NCBI RefSeq assembly: GCF_013488225.1 | Contig: NZ_CP041238.1 | Span: 1,885,501 to 1,949,500 of the forward strand | Origin: Sinorhizobium mexicanum | GTDB lineage: Bacteria > Pseudomonadota > Alphaproteobacteria > Rhizobiales > Rhizobiaceae | Length of the DNA: 64,000 bases | Reading direction: 5' to 3' | Part shown: piece by piece, positions 1 through 9,622 of the stretch | How positions within the stretch are numbered: the first letter of the stretch is position 1 | Layout of the letters: each line of letters starts with the position of its first letter | The notes under the pieces: generated by a model | The model's input: the letters and a program-made list of their open reading frames with translations, nothing else | The model's database searches: none | Told to the model about the DNA's origin: nothing | Position numbers and translations under genes: made by a program

Positions 1-353
1 GCATGAATCGCATCGATCAGGTCTTGGGGCCGTACAGGCTTGGTCAGGAACTCCGCAGCGCCGGCTTTTATGGCCTTGACCGCCATCGGGATGTCGCCGT
101 GCCCGCTGATGAAGATGATAGGTATCTCGTTCCCCATCCGGTTCAAATGGTTCTGAAGAGCTATCCCGCTTTGCCCCGTCAACCTGACGTCGAGCACCAG
201 ACATCCGGGTTTGTCGAGATCGACGCGAGACAGAAACTCCTCTGCAGAACTGAAAGTCGTGACCTGAAAACCAATCGAGTCGAGGAGGGCTTCCAGAGCT
301 ATCCGGATATCCTCGTCGTCATCAACGATGTAGACGGACCGCGAATGAGGCAT
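1..353 (-). CDS. FixJ-type response regulator, N-terminal part (cut by window edge)
   Basis: The frame opens with ATG at 353 and runs leftwards off the window, so only about 117 residues are visible. They form a receiver domain: an acidic cluster YIVDDDED near residues 8-15, a phosphoacceptor Asp in CLVLDVRL (about D55), a conserved Thr/Ser region (IFISGHGD) and Lys in FLTKPV. The spacing and the GHGDIPMAVKAIKAGA motif are typical of FixJ/NodW regulators, so a LuxR-type DNA-binding domain is expected beyond the edge. The upstream histidine kinase gene ends 4 nt before this start, so the two are probably co-transcribed partners. The regulated genes cannot be seen. Confidence 0.9.
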   Translation of the reverse strand, partial: MPHSRSVYIVDDDEDIRIALEALLDSIGFQVTTFSSAEEFLSRVDLDKPGCLVLDVRLTGQSGIALQNHLNRMGNEIPIIFISGHGDIPMAVKAIKAGAAEFLTKPVRPQDLIDAIH

Positions 354-357
354 GGCG

Positions 358-1851
358 CTACTTAGCAAGGTTCCCATTGGCTAGTGGAAGGCTGAAACGG
401 AAGGTGGCTCCCGGTTCAGAGTGAGAGATATCCGCTCTGATCGTGCCACCATGAGCTTCGATGATCGAACGGCATATTGAGAGCCCGAGGCCCATGCCTT
501 CTCTTTTGGTCGTGAACATCGCATCGAACACTCGCTCCCCGTCGACCGGCCCGAGACCGGGGCCAGTGTCCGAGACGAAAAGCTCGATTTCGCTGTCCTC
601 CGGGCGATGCGATCCGATAGAGATTGTCCTGGTTGATACCGCTGCCGCTGACATTGCCTCGAGGGCATTCATCACGAGGTTCAGGATTACCTGCTGAAGC
701 TGGACGCGGTCCCCCTGAACGAGTGAAGGTGCAGGCGTCAGGGACGTTTCCACGCTCGCGCCGTGCCTTTTAATCTCACCCCGCAGCAGACCGACCACCT
801 CCATCACCACCTCGTTCAGATCGATTTCGGTGAATTTGTCCGGAGCATTGCCTGCGAGGCTGCGGATGCTCCTGACAACCTCGCCAGCACGATGGCTATT
901 CTGCGACATCCGCTCGGCAGCGGCCTTGGCCTGCTCGAGAAAGCGCAGGCAGGTCTCTGCATTCGAAACGATGGCTGTGAGCGGCTGGTTGACTTCGTGT
1001 GCGATAGAGGCGGCGAGTTCTCCTAGTCTGGTCAGGCGACCGACAAGCGCAAGGTCGGCCTGTGCCTGGCGCAAAGCATCGTCCATCTGCTTTCGGTGGC
1101 CAATGTCGCGGAAGACGAGCACGGCCCCGGAGATTTCGCCGTGGTCGTCGATAATCGGGGCACCACTGTCATCAATATGGATTTCGGTACCGTCCTTGGC
1201 GATGAGCAGCGTGTGGTTGGCGAGCCCGACGATCGTCCCGAGGCGCAGAACTTTGGCCACGGGGTCTTCCACTGTCTGTCGGCTGTCCTCGTTGATGATC
1301 CGAAAGATATTGACGACAGGTTGACCAACGGCCTCTGCCATCTTCCATTTGGTCAGCCCCTCCGCCACTGGGTTCATGAACGTGATCAGGCCGGCGGAGT
1401 CGGTCGCGATGACGGCGTCGCCAATGCTGGAGAGGGTGGTTGCATAGCGACGTTCGCTCTCATGAAGGCGCTTCTCGGCGGCGTGCTTGTAGAGCGCCAT
1501 CTCGATGGCCGCTCTCAGCTGGGTTTCTTCGAACGGCTTGAGAAGGTAGCCGAAGGGCTCGGACTCTCCGGCCCTGCGAACTGTTTCATCGTCCGCGTAG
1601 GCAGTCAGATAGACGATCGGTACCCGCATCCGTTCGCGGATCGCAGTTGCCGCCTGAATGCCGTCCATATCGCCCTCCAGCCTGATGTCCATAAGGACCA
1701 GATCAGGCTTCTGACTAGCAGCCATGGCGATCGCCTGTTCACCGGAGACTGCCGCGCCCGCGACGTCGTAGCCAATATTGCGAAGCTGGAGTTGAATGTC
1801 GCGGGATACGACACGATCGTCTTCCACGACGAGGATTGACTTGCGGCTCAC
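358..1851 (-). CDS. Receiver-PAS-histidine kinase (hybrid with N-terminal receiver)
   Basis: 497 residues, read from a GTG start. Residues 1-120 are a receiver domain with phosphoacceptor D55 (LVLMDIRL) and K104 (LLKPF). A PAS domain follows at about 130-255. The HisKA segment carries the phosphorylatable His at about 284 (IAHEVNQPL), and the HATPase C-terminal part has N and G boxes (NLVMNALEAM, DTGPGLG, GMGLGLSI). This is a soluble sensor with no membrane segment. It lies between the giant sensor kinase (ends 9 nt upstream) and the FixJ-like regulator (starts 4 nt downstream), which suggests a three-gene phosphorelay. The signal is unknown; the PAS domain could bind a small ligand or cofactor. 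Confidence 0.88.
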   Translation of the reverse strand: MSRKSILVVEDDRVVSRDIQLQLRNIGYDVAGAAVSGEQAIAMAASQKPDLVLMDIRLEGDMDGIQAATAIRERMRVPIVYLTAYADDETVRRAGESEPFGYLLKPFEETQLRAAIEMALYKHAAEKRLHESERRYATTLSSIGDAVIATDSAGLITFMNPVAEGLTKWKMAEAVGQPVVNIFRIINEDSRQTVEDPVAKVLRLGTIVGLANHTLLIAKDGTEIHIDDSGAPIIDDHGEISGAVLVFRDIGHRKQMDDALRQAQADLALVGRLTRLGELAASIAHEVNQPLTAIVSNAETCLRFLEQAKAAAERMSQNSHRAGEVVRSIRSLAGNAPDKFTEIDLNEVVMEVVGLLRGEIKRHGASVETSLTPAPSLVQGDRVQLQQVILNLVMNALEAMSAAAVSTRTISIGSHRPEDSEIELFVSDTGPGLGPVDGERVFDAMFTTKREGMGLGLSICRSIIEAHGGTIRADISHSEPGATFRFSLPLANGNLAK

Positions 1852-1860
1852 TCGTTGTCC

Positions 1861-4800
1861 TCAGGCCTGTGCTATCTTGAAGGTGATAAGAAATCTCGTT
1901 CCGACGCCTGTGTCGACCGTCATACTTCCGCGTAACTGGTCGACAAGGTCCTTTACGAGCTGTAAGCCAAGGGTTTCAGCGCTCTCCCAGCCCTCTCTAA
2001 GTCCCACGCCGTCATCCTCGACGACCAATTCATAATGGGTCGGGTGCCGCGCTGACAATGCCACGCTGACTTGACCGCGTGAAACGGCTGGATAGGCATG
2101 CTTGAGAGCGTTAGACACCAGCTCGTTTACGATGAGCCCGCATGATACGGCGCTATCGAGATCGAGATCGACTTCATCGACATCGACGTTGAGGGCGACT
2201 GATTTTTCCCGGGTGCCGTACGCCCGAGCGAGATGGGCGCACAGCGTTTTGAGGTGGTTCGCCATCGAGATGCGAGCAAAGTTGCCGGCACGATAGAGGT
2301 TTTCGTGAACCAGGGCCATCGAGCGAACCCTGTTCCGACTATCTTGAAAGAGTTCGGCCATCTTTGTGTCGTTCACCCGGGAGGCCTGAAGGTTCAACAG
2401 ACTGCTTATGAGCTGCAGGTTGTTCTTTACTCGGTGATGTACTTCCCTGAGCAGGGATTCCTTCTCGTCGAGCGAAGCGTTTTCAAGCGAGATCGCCGCC
2501 TGGGCGGCGATCAGTTTAAGAACGGCAACCCGAGCCGGCGAGAATGCGTTTTCGTTGAGCCGGTTTTCGAGAACGAGGATGCCGACTGATTTTCCTCGAG
2601 CCACCAAGGGGACGGCGAGCCCGGTTGAAATGCCGTTCTCGTCCATGTTGCGATCATGCCGAAGCTCGTTGGCGTCGAGAACGACCGGTTCCTGGTGTCG
2701 GAATGCATCACGCAGCTTCTTCCCCGGCGCGTCGCTCTCCCTGAGTGGTTCCCGCCGGAACCTCACGTCGGTCTCCTCGCCGTTGGCAACGGCCTCCGCC
2801 TCTGTCCAGAAGCTTTGCTGCTTAGGCAACACCAGCAGCGCCCGCTGCGCTCCTGCGTTTTCAAGCGCAACCGTCAGCAGCGTGCGGACCATCTTGGATT
2901 GGACGACCTCGCCGGCGACGCTCGCCGACGAGCGGACGACGGATTGAAGGTCCAGCTCTTTCGGAAGAGCTCCGCTCGCGTTGGAGAACGGCAGGGCATA
3001 GGTGGTCGGAAGGTGAGGGTATTTGACCTCCAGGTCTCTCAGCTTGCCGCTTGCTCCCCAACGTCGGTAGGCCGCGTAGGCCCTCTCTCGGTGGGCAAGC
3101 GCCATCGTCCCCAGACCTATGCTTTGTGCGAAGCTGGCTGCAAACTCATGCGTCAGGGCTTCGATATGGAGAAATTGGCTTTCGTCCGCAGCCGAAATCG
3201 CATCTTCATAGTGCCTAAGGGCGTCAAGCGGGCGGGCCTCGAGACGGTCGAGTTCGGCCAACGCGATGGAGGAATGCGCTGCAAAGTTGTCCGGATTGTT
3301 CGTGCTCCAGGTCTTTAGTCGCTCTACGTACTCCCGAATTTCCAGCATCCCTGGCTGGTCGGAAGCTGCGACCGTCCGGGTCAGTGCGAGACATTTGTAG
3401 AACGTGTATTCAACCCACTCGAGGTGGCCCGCCGTCGTCCATAGCAGCGGCTCGGCCCTTTTTCCGAGACAGACCGCCGCCTCAAAGTCCCCGGCGAAGA
3501 TCGCCGCCTGCATTTTTCTGATCCAATGCCAGCAAGCGGCGATTTCGAGACCAGGAGTGCTGTCCAGCCGGCTCTCGAAGGCGACTTCGTCGAAATCGCC
3601 GTCGTCAAAGGTCTCCAGCGAAAACGTCAACCCCTGAAGGCTCCGGACGAGCATGGCCTGGCTGGTTATGATGTCTGCGATCAGTCCGAAATTGATCTGC
3701 TTCGCGAAGTCAAGCGCGGAGCTCGCGCGGCGCTCGATTACCCCAAGCTGATCGCCGGCAAGGAGCATGTTGCTGATCGTCGTACAGCTGCAAAACCCGG
3801 CATAGGTCAGGTCGCCCGATTCCTGGGAGATTGTCAGCGCCTGTCGATGGAGCTCCCGGCCCGCTCTTATCGGCTCCGAATAGGGAAGCACATGATATGC
3901 AAACGTCATCGAAACCCGGCCGCGGAAGCGGGCGAAGGCCGGGTCCTGCACCATCTGGAGCGCTAGCCTGCCGAACCGGTAGCCCGCTGCATATTCCCCG
4001 AACATGGGACCGAGCACCATCCCAAGATACGCATAGCCGAGCGGAGACGCCGGCGAGTTCCCGTTCGCGCGGCTGACATTGGCCATCCGGCAGAGGACGA
4101 GGCAGACGAGCTTCTGGTCGGTGAAGAAGGCGGGTGGCAGGACGGCACCGAGAACGTCAAGGATGGGCGCTTCCGTCGACGCGCGCGCTGGCAGCTCCAG
4201 TCGGGTCTCGATGGCGTTCGCGCGTATCTCCTCCTCGATCTGTCGGTACTCCTCCTTCACCATGTCCCAGGTGGGATTCGCCGGCCAGTCAACGCCTTCG
4301 TGGCGTAGGAAGTCGAGGCAAAGATCAATCGCCAGGCGAAGCTGCCCTAGCGCCGTATATAGAGTTATCTGCGACCAGGTCACGCGGGCGAGCTTCCCGC
4401 GGTCTAGCGTTTGCTGTCGGAGTGCACTGAGCCGCCGCTCCGCGCTTGTAGACTGACCCAGAACGAATTCACAGTCGGCCATTCCGATCTCGAAATCGAC
4501 CGTCAAATCGGTCGCCTCGTCGCCGAGCTGCCGCGCCGTCCGTGCTCCGGCTTCGAAATACGACAGCGCGGATGCAAAGGCGGATGTTTGCTCGGCTTTG
4601 CGCCCCGCGGCTAAATTCAACTGGGCGATCCGAAACAGCTCTTCATGCCCGGCGACGAGATCGATCGCCCTGTTAAACTGCTCCGCCACCGTAAAGATGC
4701 GGTCGCGGATTTCTTCAGGCGACAAGGAAGAGATCATGCGTCGCGCGATACTGAGGTGCAGAGCTCTGCGTGTTTCACCCGACGGCGCGAGATAAGCCGC

Positions 4801-6816
4801 CTCTTGGACCCGGTCATGAACGAACACCAAGCCTTCTTCCCGCGCGAATATGAGACCGGCCACGATGGCTTCATCGAGGCATGATTCGTATGTGTCCTGA
4901 GGAAGGTCGGTCACCAGGCGAAGCAGATGGCGGCAAACGATATTCCCGAGCAACGCCATGCTGGAGATCACGTCCCGGGTCGTCGGGCTCAGCTTAGCCA
5001 ACCTCACCGCGATCAAATCCGAAACGTCCTTGGACGAACTCTGCTCTATCTCCTCGCGCTTCCACCTCCACTGTCGCTCTCTCGTGTCGAAAGCCACCCT
5101 GCCGTCTTGTACCAAGGCGGCGAGGAGTTGCGTCGTAAAGAGAGGATTTCCTTCGGCCTGTTCAACAATCATTTCGGCGAGAGGATGCACCTCGCCTTGA
5201 TCCACCCCAAGGCTGTCGGAAACGAGGTGGAGCACTTCAGCCTTGGACAAAGGCGACAGCTCTATCGTCGAAACGGTTGTTTCCGGCTGGTTGATTTCGT
5301 CAAGCCACTCACGCAAGGGATGGCCGGACGGAACCTCGTTTTCACGGAAGGCCCCGATGACGAGAGTGTTCCCTATCGACTGGGTTCGGATTGTCCTTTT
5401 AAGAAAATCAAGCGTAGCGTGGTCGATCCACTGGAGGTCATCAAGGAACAGCACCAGGGGATGACCAACCCGCGAGAAAGCGCCGGCGAAACGGGAGAGT
5501 ACGTATTGAAACCGGTGCTGGGCCTCGTTGGGCGGAAGTTTGGGCACGTCGGTTTGCGGGCCGACCAGCGGATCAAGTTCGGGGATGAGCGATGTGATCA
5601 GGCGGCCGTTCGGACCAATCGCGGCCTTGACGAGGTCGCCAATCTCATCCTGCCCGAGACGATAGTGAGACGGTAGATGGGAGATCAGGCCCCGAAAAGC
5701 CTGCACGATCGTGGAGAGCGGAACGTGATGGTTGATCTGGTCAAACTTCCCTTCAGCGTAGAGGGCAACCTGGGGATCAAGCCGGCGCTGGAAAGCCCTT
5801 ACGAGGGCCGATTTGCCAATGCCCGACAAACCCGACACGAGAACCAGCTCGGTCTTTCCTGAGAGAGCGACGCGGTCCAAAATCTCCGTCAGCCGGAGAA
5901 TTTCCGCCTCCCGACCGTAGAGTTGGTCCGGGATCACCAGTGTTCCGCGAGCGTCCTTGGTGCCGAGTTCGAAGAGTTCGATCCTGCCGTGGCTGGTGAA
6001 CTCCGACCGACAACGTTCGAGGTCGACCCTGAGCCCTTCGACGGTCTGGTATCTCTCCTCCGCCGCCTTCGAAAGAAGCTTGAGAAGGATGGACGCGATG
6101 GCGCTCGGTATCTTTGTGGCCCATCTGCCCGGAGGCAGAGGAGGCCTTGCGAGGTGGCTGTGAAGCCACTCCGCCGGCGTATGCGCTGCAAAAGGAAGTC
6201 TCCCCGTCAGCAACTGATAGAGCGTGACCCCGAGGGAGTATAGGTCGCTACGGGTGTCGGCCCGGCGGTCGAGCCTACCTGTGAGTTCCGGGGAAATGTA
6301 GGGCAGGCGGTCAACGTTCAGGGCATCTCCATCCCGTACCGTTGGAGCGCGGGACGCGGGAAAAGCCCAACCGAACCCGATGAAGTAGACCTTCCCCGGA
6401 TCGACGACCATGATGTTGGCCGGCCTGATATCTCCATGGACGAGGCCAATCCCGTGGATGCGCGCCACAGCATCGCAAATCGAGACCGAAAGTTGAAGGA
6501 ACTCCTTGAGGGGGCGTCCGGAATCCCATGCGCTGTCCAGCGAATTCCCACCATGGTCTTCGAGGAGGATCCCTTGGCGACCTCCGACTGCCAAGCCGCG
6601 TAGCGCCTTTGCTCCGCCGGCACTCGCGACCAGACCGGTCAGACGGAGTTCGTTTTCAACTTTCATCTGCTGAGCGGACGCAAGATCACCTCGCGTTTCC
6701 GAAAGCACAGCGAGGTTGGATCGACCGCCGGCAAGCGTAAGGCGGACCAGACTGGAAACACTGTCGGTCCTCAGCACCTTCAAGTCATAGCCAGGCTCTA
6801 GGTCGAAACTCTTCAT
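1861..6816 (-). CDS. Giant sensor: pseudokinase-AAA ATPase-TPR-GAF-histidine kinase
   Basis: 1651 residues. The order is a serine/threonine kinase-like domain (about 1-270), an AAA-type ATPase with Walker A GLSGIGKS at 331-338 and Walker B LVLFLDDLQW, a long helical TPR-like region (about 700-1250), a GAF domain (about 1270-1440) and a HisKA_2/HWE-type kinase module with HHRVKNN at 1460-1466 followed by an HATPase. The kinase domain keeps a catalytic-loop Asp in VHGDIRPAN (126-134), but the DFG motif reads GFG (147-149) and no VAIK lysine is evident, so it is probably a pseudokinase. Similar proteins are annotated as trifunctional kinase/ATPase/histidine kinase. It is the first gene of the run leading to the kinase and FixJ-like regulator. 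The ligand is unknown. Confidence 0.88.
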   Translation of the reverse strand: MKSFDLEPGYDLKVLRTDSVSSLVRLTLAGGRSNLAVLSETRGDLASAQQMKVENELRLTGLVASAGGAKALRGLAVGGRQGILLEDHGGNSLDSAWDSGRPLKEFLQLSVSICDAVARIHGIGLVHGDIRPANIMVVDPGKVYFIGFGWAFPASRAPTVRDGDALNVDRLPYISPELTGRLDRRADTRSDLYSLGVTLYQLLTGRLPFAAHTPAEWLHSHLARPPLPPGRWATKIPSAIASILLKLLSKAAEERYQTVEGLRVDLERCRSEFTSHGRIELFELGTKDARGTLVIPDQLYGREAEILRLTEILDRVALSGKTELVLVSGLSGIGKSALVRAFQRRLDPQVALYAEGKFDQINHHVPLSTIVQAFRGLISHLPSHYRLGQDEIGDLVKAAIGPNGRLITSLIPELDPLVGPQTDVPKLPPNEAQHRFQYVLSRFAGAFSRVGHPLVLFLDDLQWIDHATLDFLKRTIRTQSIGNTLVIGAFRENEVPSGHPLREWLDEINQPETTVSTIELSPLSKAEVLHLVSDSLGVDQGEVHPLAEMIVEQAEGNPLFTTQLLAALVQDGRVAFDTRERQWRWKREEIEQSSSKDVSDLIAVRLAKLSPTTRDVISSMALLGNIVCRHLLRLVTDLPQDTYESCLDEAIVAGLIFAREEGLVFVHDRVQEAAYLAPSGETRRALHLSIARRMISSLSPEEIRDRIFTVAEQFNRAIDLVAGHEELFRIAQLNLAAGRKAEQTSAFASALSYFEAGARTARQLGDEATDLTVDFEIGMADCEFVLGQSTSAERRLSALRQQTLDRGKLARVTWSQITLYTALGQLRLAIDLCLDFLRHEGVDWPANPTWDMVKEEYRQIEEEIRANAIETRLELPARASTEAPILDVLGAVLPPAFFTDQKLVCLVLCRMANVSRANGNSPASPLGYAYLGMVLGPMFGEYAAGYRFGRLALQMVQDPAFARFRGRVSMTFAYHVLPYSEPIRAGRELHRQALTISQESGDLTYAGFCSCTTISNMLLAGDQLGVIERRASSALDFAKQINFGLIADIITSQAMLVRSLQGLTFSLETFDDGDFDEVAFESRLDSTPGLEIAACWHWIRKMQAAIFAGDFEAAVCLGKRAEPLLWTTAGHLEWVEYTFYKCLALTRTVAASDQPGMLEIREYVERLKTWSTNNPDNFAAHSSIALAELDRLEARPLDALRHYEDAISAADESQFLHIEALTHEFAASFAQSIGLGTMALAHRERAYAAYRRWGASGKLRDLEVKYPHLPTTYALPFSNASGALPKELDLQSVVRSSASVAGEVVQSKMVRTLLTVALENAGAQRALLVLPKQQSFWTEAEAVANGEETDVRFRREPLRESDAPGKKLRDAFRHQEPVVLDANELRHDRNMDENGISTGLAVPLVARGKSVGILVLENRLNENAFSPARVAVLKLIAAQAAISLENASLDEKESLLREVHHRVKNNLQLISSLLNLQASRVNDTKMAELFQDSRNRVRSMALVHENLYRAGNFARISMANHLKTLCAHLARAYGTREKSVALNVDVDEVDLDLDSAVSCGLIVNELVSNALKHAYPAVSRGQVSVALSARHPTHYELVVEDDGVGLREGWESAETLGLQLVKDLVDQLRGSMTVDTGVGTRFLITFKIAQA

Positions 6817-6908
6817 ATACAGGACCTTGATGCGTCCGCGACGACCGGAACGCCGCCGTCGACATAGATATTAAGTCCTTCCGCGCTTGGCAACGCGGCT
6901 GATCTCGA

Positions 6909-7442
6909 TCAGCCATCTCGGCCGTCGGGCGGACTAGCACGGGCGGAAAGGGCAGCTCCCATGAGCTCCGCGTGGGCGGCATCGACGAGCGCTCGGACTT
7001 CGCCCGGCATCCTGCGGCAATATCGCGCCGCCTCACGCAACGTGAAGCCGGCCACTTCCACCAAGGTGTAGGCGAGACGGCGATCAAAGGGGACGTGGGT
7101 CAAGAAACGGAGCACTTGAGCGGCATCATCGTCGCCGCTCGCCACCGAATGGCTCCTAATACATGGCGCGCAGATCGTTTCAGATACTGCCTTTGCCTGG
7201 TCAAGCAAGTACAAGAGGAAGTTCTGAGGGGTTTCCAGCGGTACCAGGCTCGGCATCGCGAGGGCGGCCGTGAGAAGCGCGTCCGCTTCCTCAAGCCCGC
7301 CCAGCAATAACGCGATGACAGCCCTGGCCGTTCGAAGGACTTCGGCCAATTGCGCCGCGCGGCCGTCACAGGCCGGCATGGGAGCCCTCGCCAGATTGGT
7401 CCGCCCCCGAGGGGGCGAGTCTCCAGCATGATCGGATTTCAT
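6909..7442 (-). CDS. Small sigma-region-4-like protein
   Basis: 177 residues. The second half (RRLAYTLVEVAGFTLREAAR, then YCRRMPGEVRALVDAAHAEL) looks like the helix-turn-helix of ECF sigma region 4 or of the sigma-like half of PhyR proteins, where a 'VEVAGFTLREAA' helix precedes a recognition helix. A clear region 2 is absent, so it is unlikely to be a complete sigma factor; it might be a divergent sigma-like or anti-sigma-partner protein. The start codon overlaps the stop of the crotonase gene upstream by 4 nt (ATGA), so the two are translationally coupled. Function not assigned. Confidence 0.6.
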   Translation of the reverse strand: MKSDHAGDSPPRGRTNLARAPMPACDGRAAQLAEVLRTARAVIALLLGGLEEADALLTAALAMPSLVPLETPQNFLLYLLDQAKAVSETICAPCIRSHSVASGDDDAAQVLRFLTHVPFDRRLAYTLVEVAGFTLREAARYCRRMPGEVRALVDAAHAELMGAALSARASPPDGRDG

Positions 7443-8293
7443 GATTGCGGGCCAACATAGTACCCGAGCCTTTTCTCAATGTCGCTCGGTTGCTGAAGAC
7501 CGAGCTTGACGAATTTCGAAAGCCGATCCTGCGCGAAGGGTTGACCGACCGACGTGACGAAAGCGTCCCACGCGGGCTGCATCTCGGAGTCGGCCGGTAA
7601 GCTGACGTCGTCTACAAACCGCTTCGTCGCGGCGATAGCCTCGCGGTTGAAGGATGCGATGCGCTGGGCAAGCTCGTCGACGAACCCGTCAAGCTGGTCA
7701 TCGGGAAGGGCGCGATTCACGTAGCCGTAGAGTTCCGCCAGGTCGCCGGAGATATCGTCCGCCCCAAGGAGCACCTCCAGAGCGCGACCGCGCCCCATTA
7801 GGCGCGGCATTCTGGCCATCGGTCCGCCACCCGGTACAAACCCGGCTCCGACCTCCCAATGAGAGAGAATAGCCTTCTCCCGGCTGGCAAAGCGGATGTC
7901 ACAGGCCAGCGCTATCTCGCTTCCGGAACCGGTCGCCCTGCCGCGGATCGACGCGATCGACACGACAGGCAGGCGACTAAGCCTAACGAAGGAATCCGGC
8001 ACTGGATGCATGCCCGTCGGCCCCGGTGCCATGTTGATGGATTCCGATGGGTCGCGAAGGACATCATAATGCGCCATGAAATAGTCCGGGTTGGTGCTGC
8101 CGATGACAACGACCTTCAGTTCGGGGTCGTTTTCCATTTCGGTAACAAGGCCCGCGAACTCCTGGACCATCTGCGGCCCCATAATGTTCAGCGGAGGATT
8201 ATCGAGGTTGACCCGCCAATAATATGGGGAGCGCCGGATGATCTCGAGTTGGGAGCGTTGCGCGTCCGCCCCCGGTGTTTTGGTTGCATCCAT
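7439..8293 (-). CDS. Enoyl-CoA hydratase/isomerase (crotonase) family protein
   Basis: 284 residues. The crotonase fold is visible from NLDNPPLNIM (about 30-40), through VVVIGSTNPDYFMAHYD, to the oxyanion-hole region IRGRATGSGSEIALACDIRFA and the WEVGAGFVPGGG segment. The usual second catalytic Glu of hydratases is not clear (VGAGFVPGGGPMARMPRLMG), so the exact reaction (hydration, isomerisation or C-C cleavage of an acyl-CoA) cannot be read. ATG at 8293 has an AAGG 8 nt upstream. It is coupled to the sigma-like gene by a 4-nt overlap. Its promoter region is shared with the divergent alpha/beta hydrolase at 8534. Confidence 0.85.
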   Translation of the reverse strand: MDATKTPGADAQRSQLEIIRRSPYYWRVNLDNPPLNIMGPQMVQEFAGLVTEMENDPELKVVVIGSTNPDYFMAHYDVLRDPSESINMAPGPTGMHPVPDSFVRLSRLPVVSIASIRGRATGSGSEIALACDIRFASREKAILSHWEVGAGFVPGGGPMARMPRLMGRGRALEVLLGADDISGDLAELYGYVNRALPDDQLDGFVDELAQRIASFNREAIAATKRFVDDVSLPADSEMQPAWDAFVTSVGQPFAQDRLSKFVKLGLQQPSDIEKRLGYYVGPQS

Positions 8294-8533
8294 GTGACGG
8301 ACCTTTCAGCGATGTGACCGTGGTGGTCGGAACCGGTCCAGAATAGAAATCTCCGCGCAGCGCTCTTGAACCGTCATCCATTTCCTAGAAGGCGGGCATT
8401 GGAACGGACCTCGGATTGTTCCGACTGACGCAATAGTGACTTTCGCCGGAGGTCAATTCCGTCGGCGGGCGAAATTCTCTAACCCTTGTACATCGGACCG
8501 AGGCTTCCGAAACGTCAACGACAGGAGACAACA

Positions 8534-9427
8534 ATGACGACTGCCCGCACCACTTTCCCTGCGATCCATCACAGAACTATCGATATCGACGGCCTGGAAA
8601 TCTTCTATCGCGAGGCAGGCCGCGCCGACGCGCCGACCGTGCTCTTGCTTCATGGTTTCCCGACGTCTTCGCACATGTTCCGCAATCTCATCCCGGCGCT
8701 CGCCGACCGCTACCACGTTGTCGCTCCGGACTATCCGGGTTTCGGTCTCAGCTCCATGCCGGCCAGGGAAGAGTTCGCCTACACCTTTGAGCGCTATGCC
8801 GAAATCGTCGACGCGCTGGTCACAAAGCTCGGTATCGATTCCTACACCATCTACGTCATGGACTATGGCGCTCCGACGGGCTTCCGCCTCGCGCTTCGGC
8901 ATCCCGAGCGGATCACGGGCATGATCGTCCAGAACGGCAACGCCTACGAGGACGGCCTTTCGCCGTTCTGGGATCAGCTCAAGGCCTACTGGGCGACCAA
9001 TTCGCAGGAAGGCCGCGACGCTCTGCGTCCGTTGATGTCGCTGGACGTAACGAAGTTCCAGTACCTCGACGGCGTTCGTGATGCTACCCGTATCGACCCT
9101 GCCAACTGGCTCTACGACCAGCAATTCCTCGACCGCCCCGGCAATATCGAGATTCAGCTCGATCTCTTCTACGACTACCGCAACAACGTCGCCCTCTATC
9201 CGCAGTTCCAGCAGTTCTTCCGCGACCGGCAACCGCCGACCCTGATCGTCTGGGGCAAGAACGACACCATTTTTCCCGCTCCGGGAGCCGAAGCGTTCAA
9301 GCGCGACCTGCCAAATGCCGAATTCTACCTGATCGATAGCGGGCATTTCGCGCTTGAGGATCGGGCCGACGAGATCATCCCGCTGATTCAGGACTTCCTT
9401 GGCCGGACCCTGTCGCTTGAGGGGTGA
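8534..9427 (+). CDS. Haloalkane-dehalogenase-like alpha/beta hydrolase (copy 1)
   Basis: 297 residues from ATG 8534, with CAGGAGA 8-9 nt upstream. An in-frame start 16 codons earlier has no ribosome site. The alpha/beta hydrolase fold shows the oxyanion motif LLLHGFPTSS (38-46), a nucleophile elbow YVMDYGAP with Asp (D110) rather than Ser, an acidic residue in LIVWGKNDTIF and the catalytic His in DSGHFALED. An Asp nucleophile is the hallmark of haloalkane dehalogenases and epoxide hydrolases, so hydrolysis through an alkyl-enzyme intermediate is likely; the substrate is unknown. It is clearly paralogous to the protein at 23055-23939. It sits upstream of the AIPR gene, in the opposite orientation. 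Confidence 0.88.
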   Translation: MTTARTTFPAIHHRTIDIDGLEIFYREAGRADAPTVLLLHGFPTSSHMFRNLIPALADRYHVVAPDYPGFGLSSMPAREEFAYTFERYAEIVDALVTKLGIDSYTIYVMDYGAPTGFRLALRHPERITGMIVQNGNAYEDGLSPFWDQLKAYWATNSQEGRDALRPLMSLDVTKFQYLDGVRDATRIDPANWLYDQQFLDRPGNIEIQLDLFYDYRNNVALYPQFQQFFRDRQPPTLIVWGKNDTIFPAPGAEAFKRDLPNAEFYLIDSGHFALEDRADEIIPLIQDFLGRTLSLEG

Positions 9428-9483
9428 GGGGACCCGTTTCTGGGTTTCCCGTCATCGACCAGACTGTGCTGACGTAATAGGGA

Positions 9484-9506
9484 GGGCGGGGGCATTTTTC
9501 CCGCCC
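9484..9506 (+). terminator. GC-rich hairpin after the hydrolase
   Basis: A 7-bp perfect stem (GGGCGGG/CCCGCCC) with a 9-nt loop lies 57 nt after the hydrolase stop. The T-run sits inside the loop rather than after the stem, so this is only a possible terminator. It separates the hydrolase from the convergent AIPR gene. Confidence 0.35.
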
Positions 9507-9622
9507 CCCCGGTGAGGTGCGTGCCGTTGCGAGATCAAAACCTTTCGTTCAGAGGATCGCCCCTCAAAAAGACATTGCGGGGCGTCTGCAGCAATGATGG
9601 CTGGGGCGTGCAGGTTGGAAAC

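Noticed and set aside
8453..9346. Long minus-strand frame opposite the hydrolase (copy 1)
   Set aside because: It mirrors a clear enzyme gene, has no ribosome site and no family likeness. The same kind of antisense frame appears opposite copy 2.
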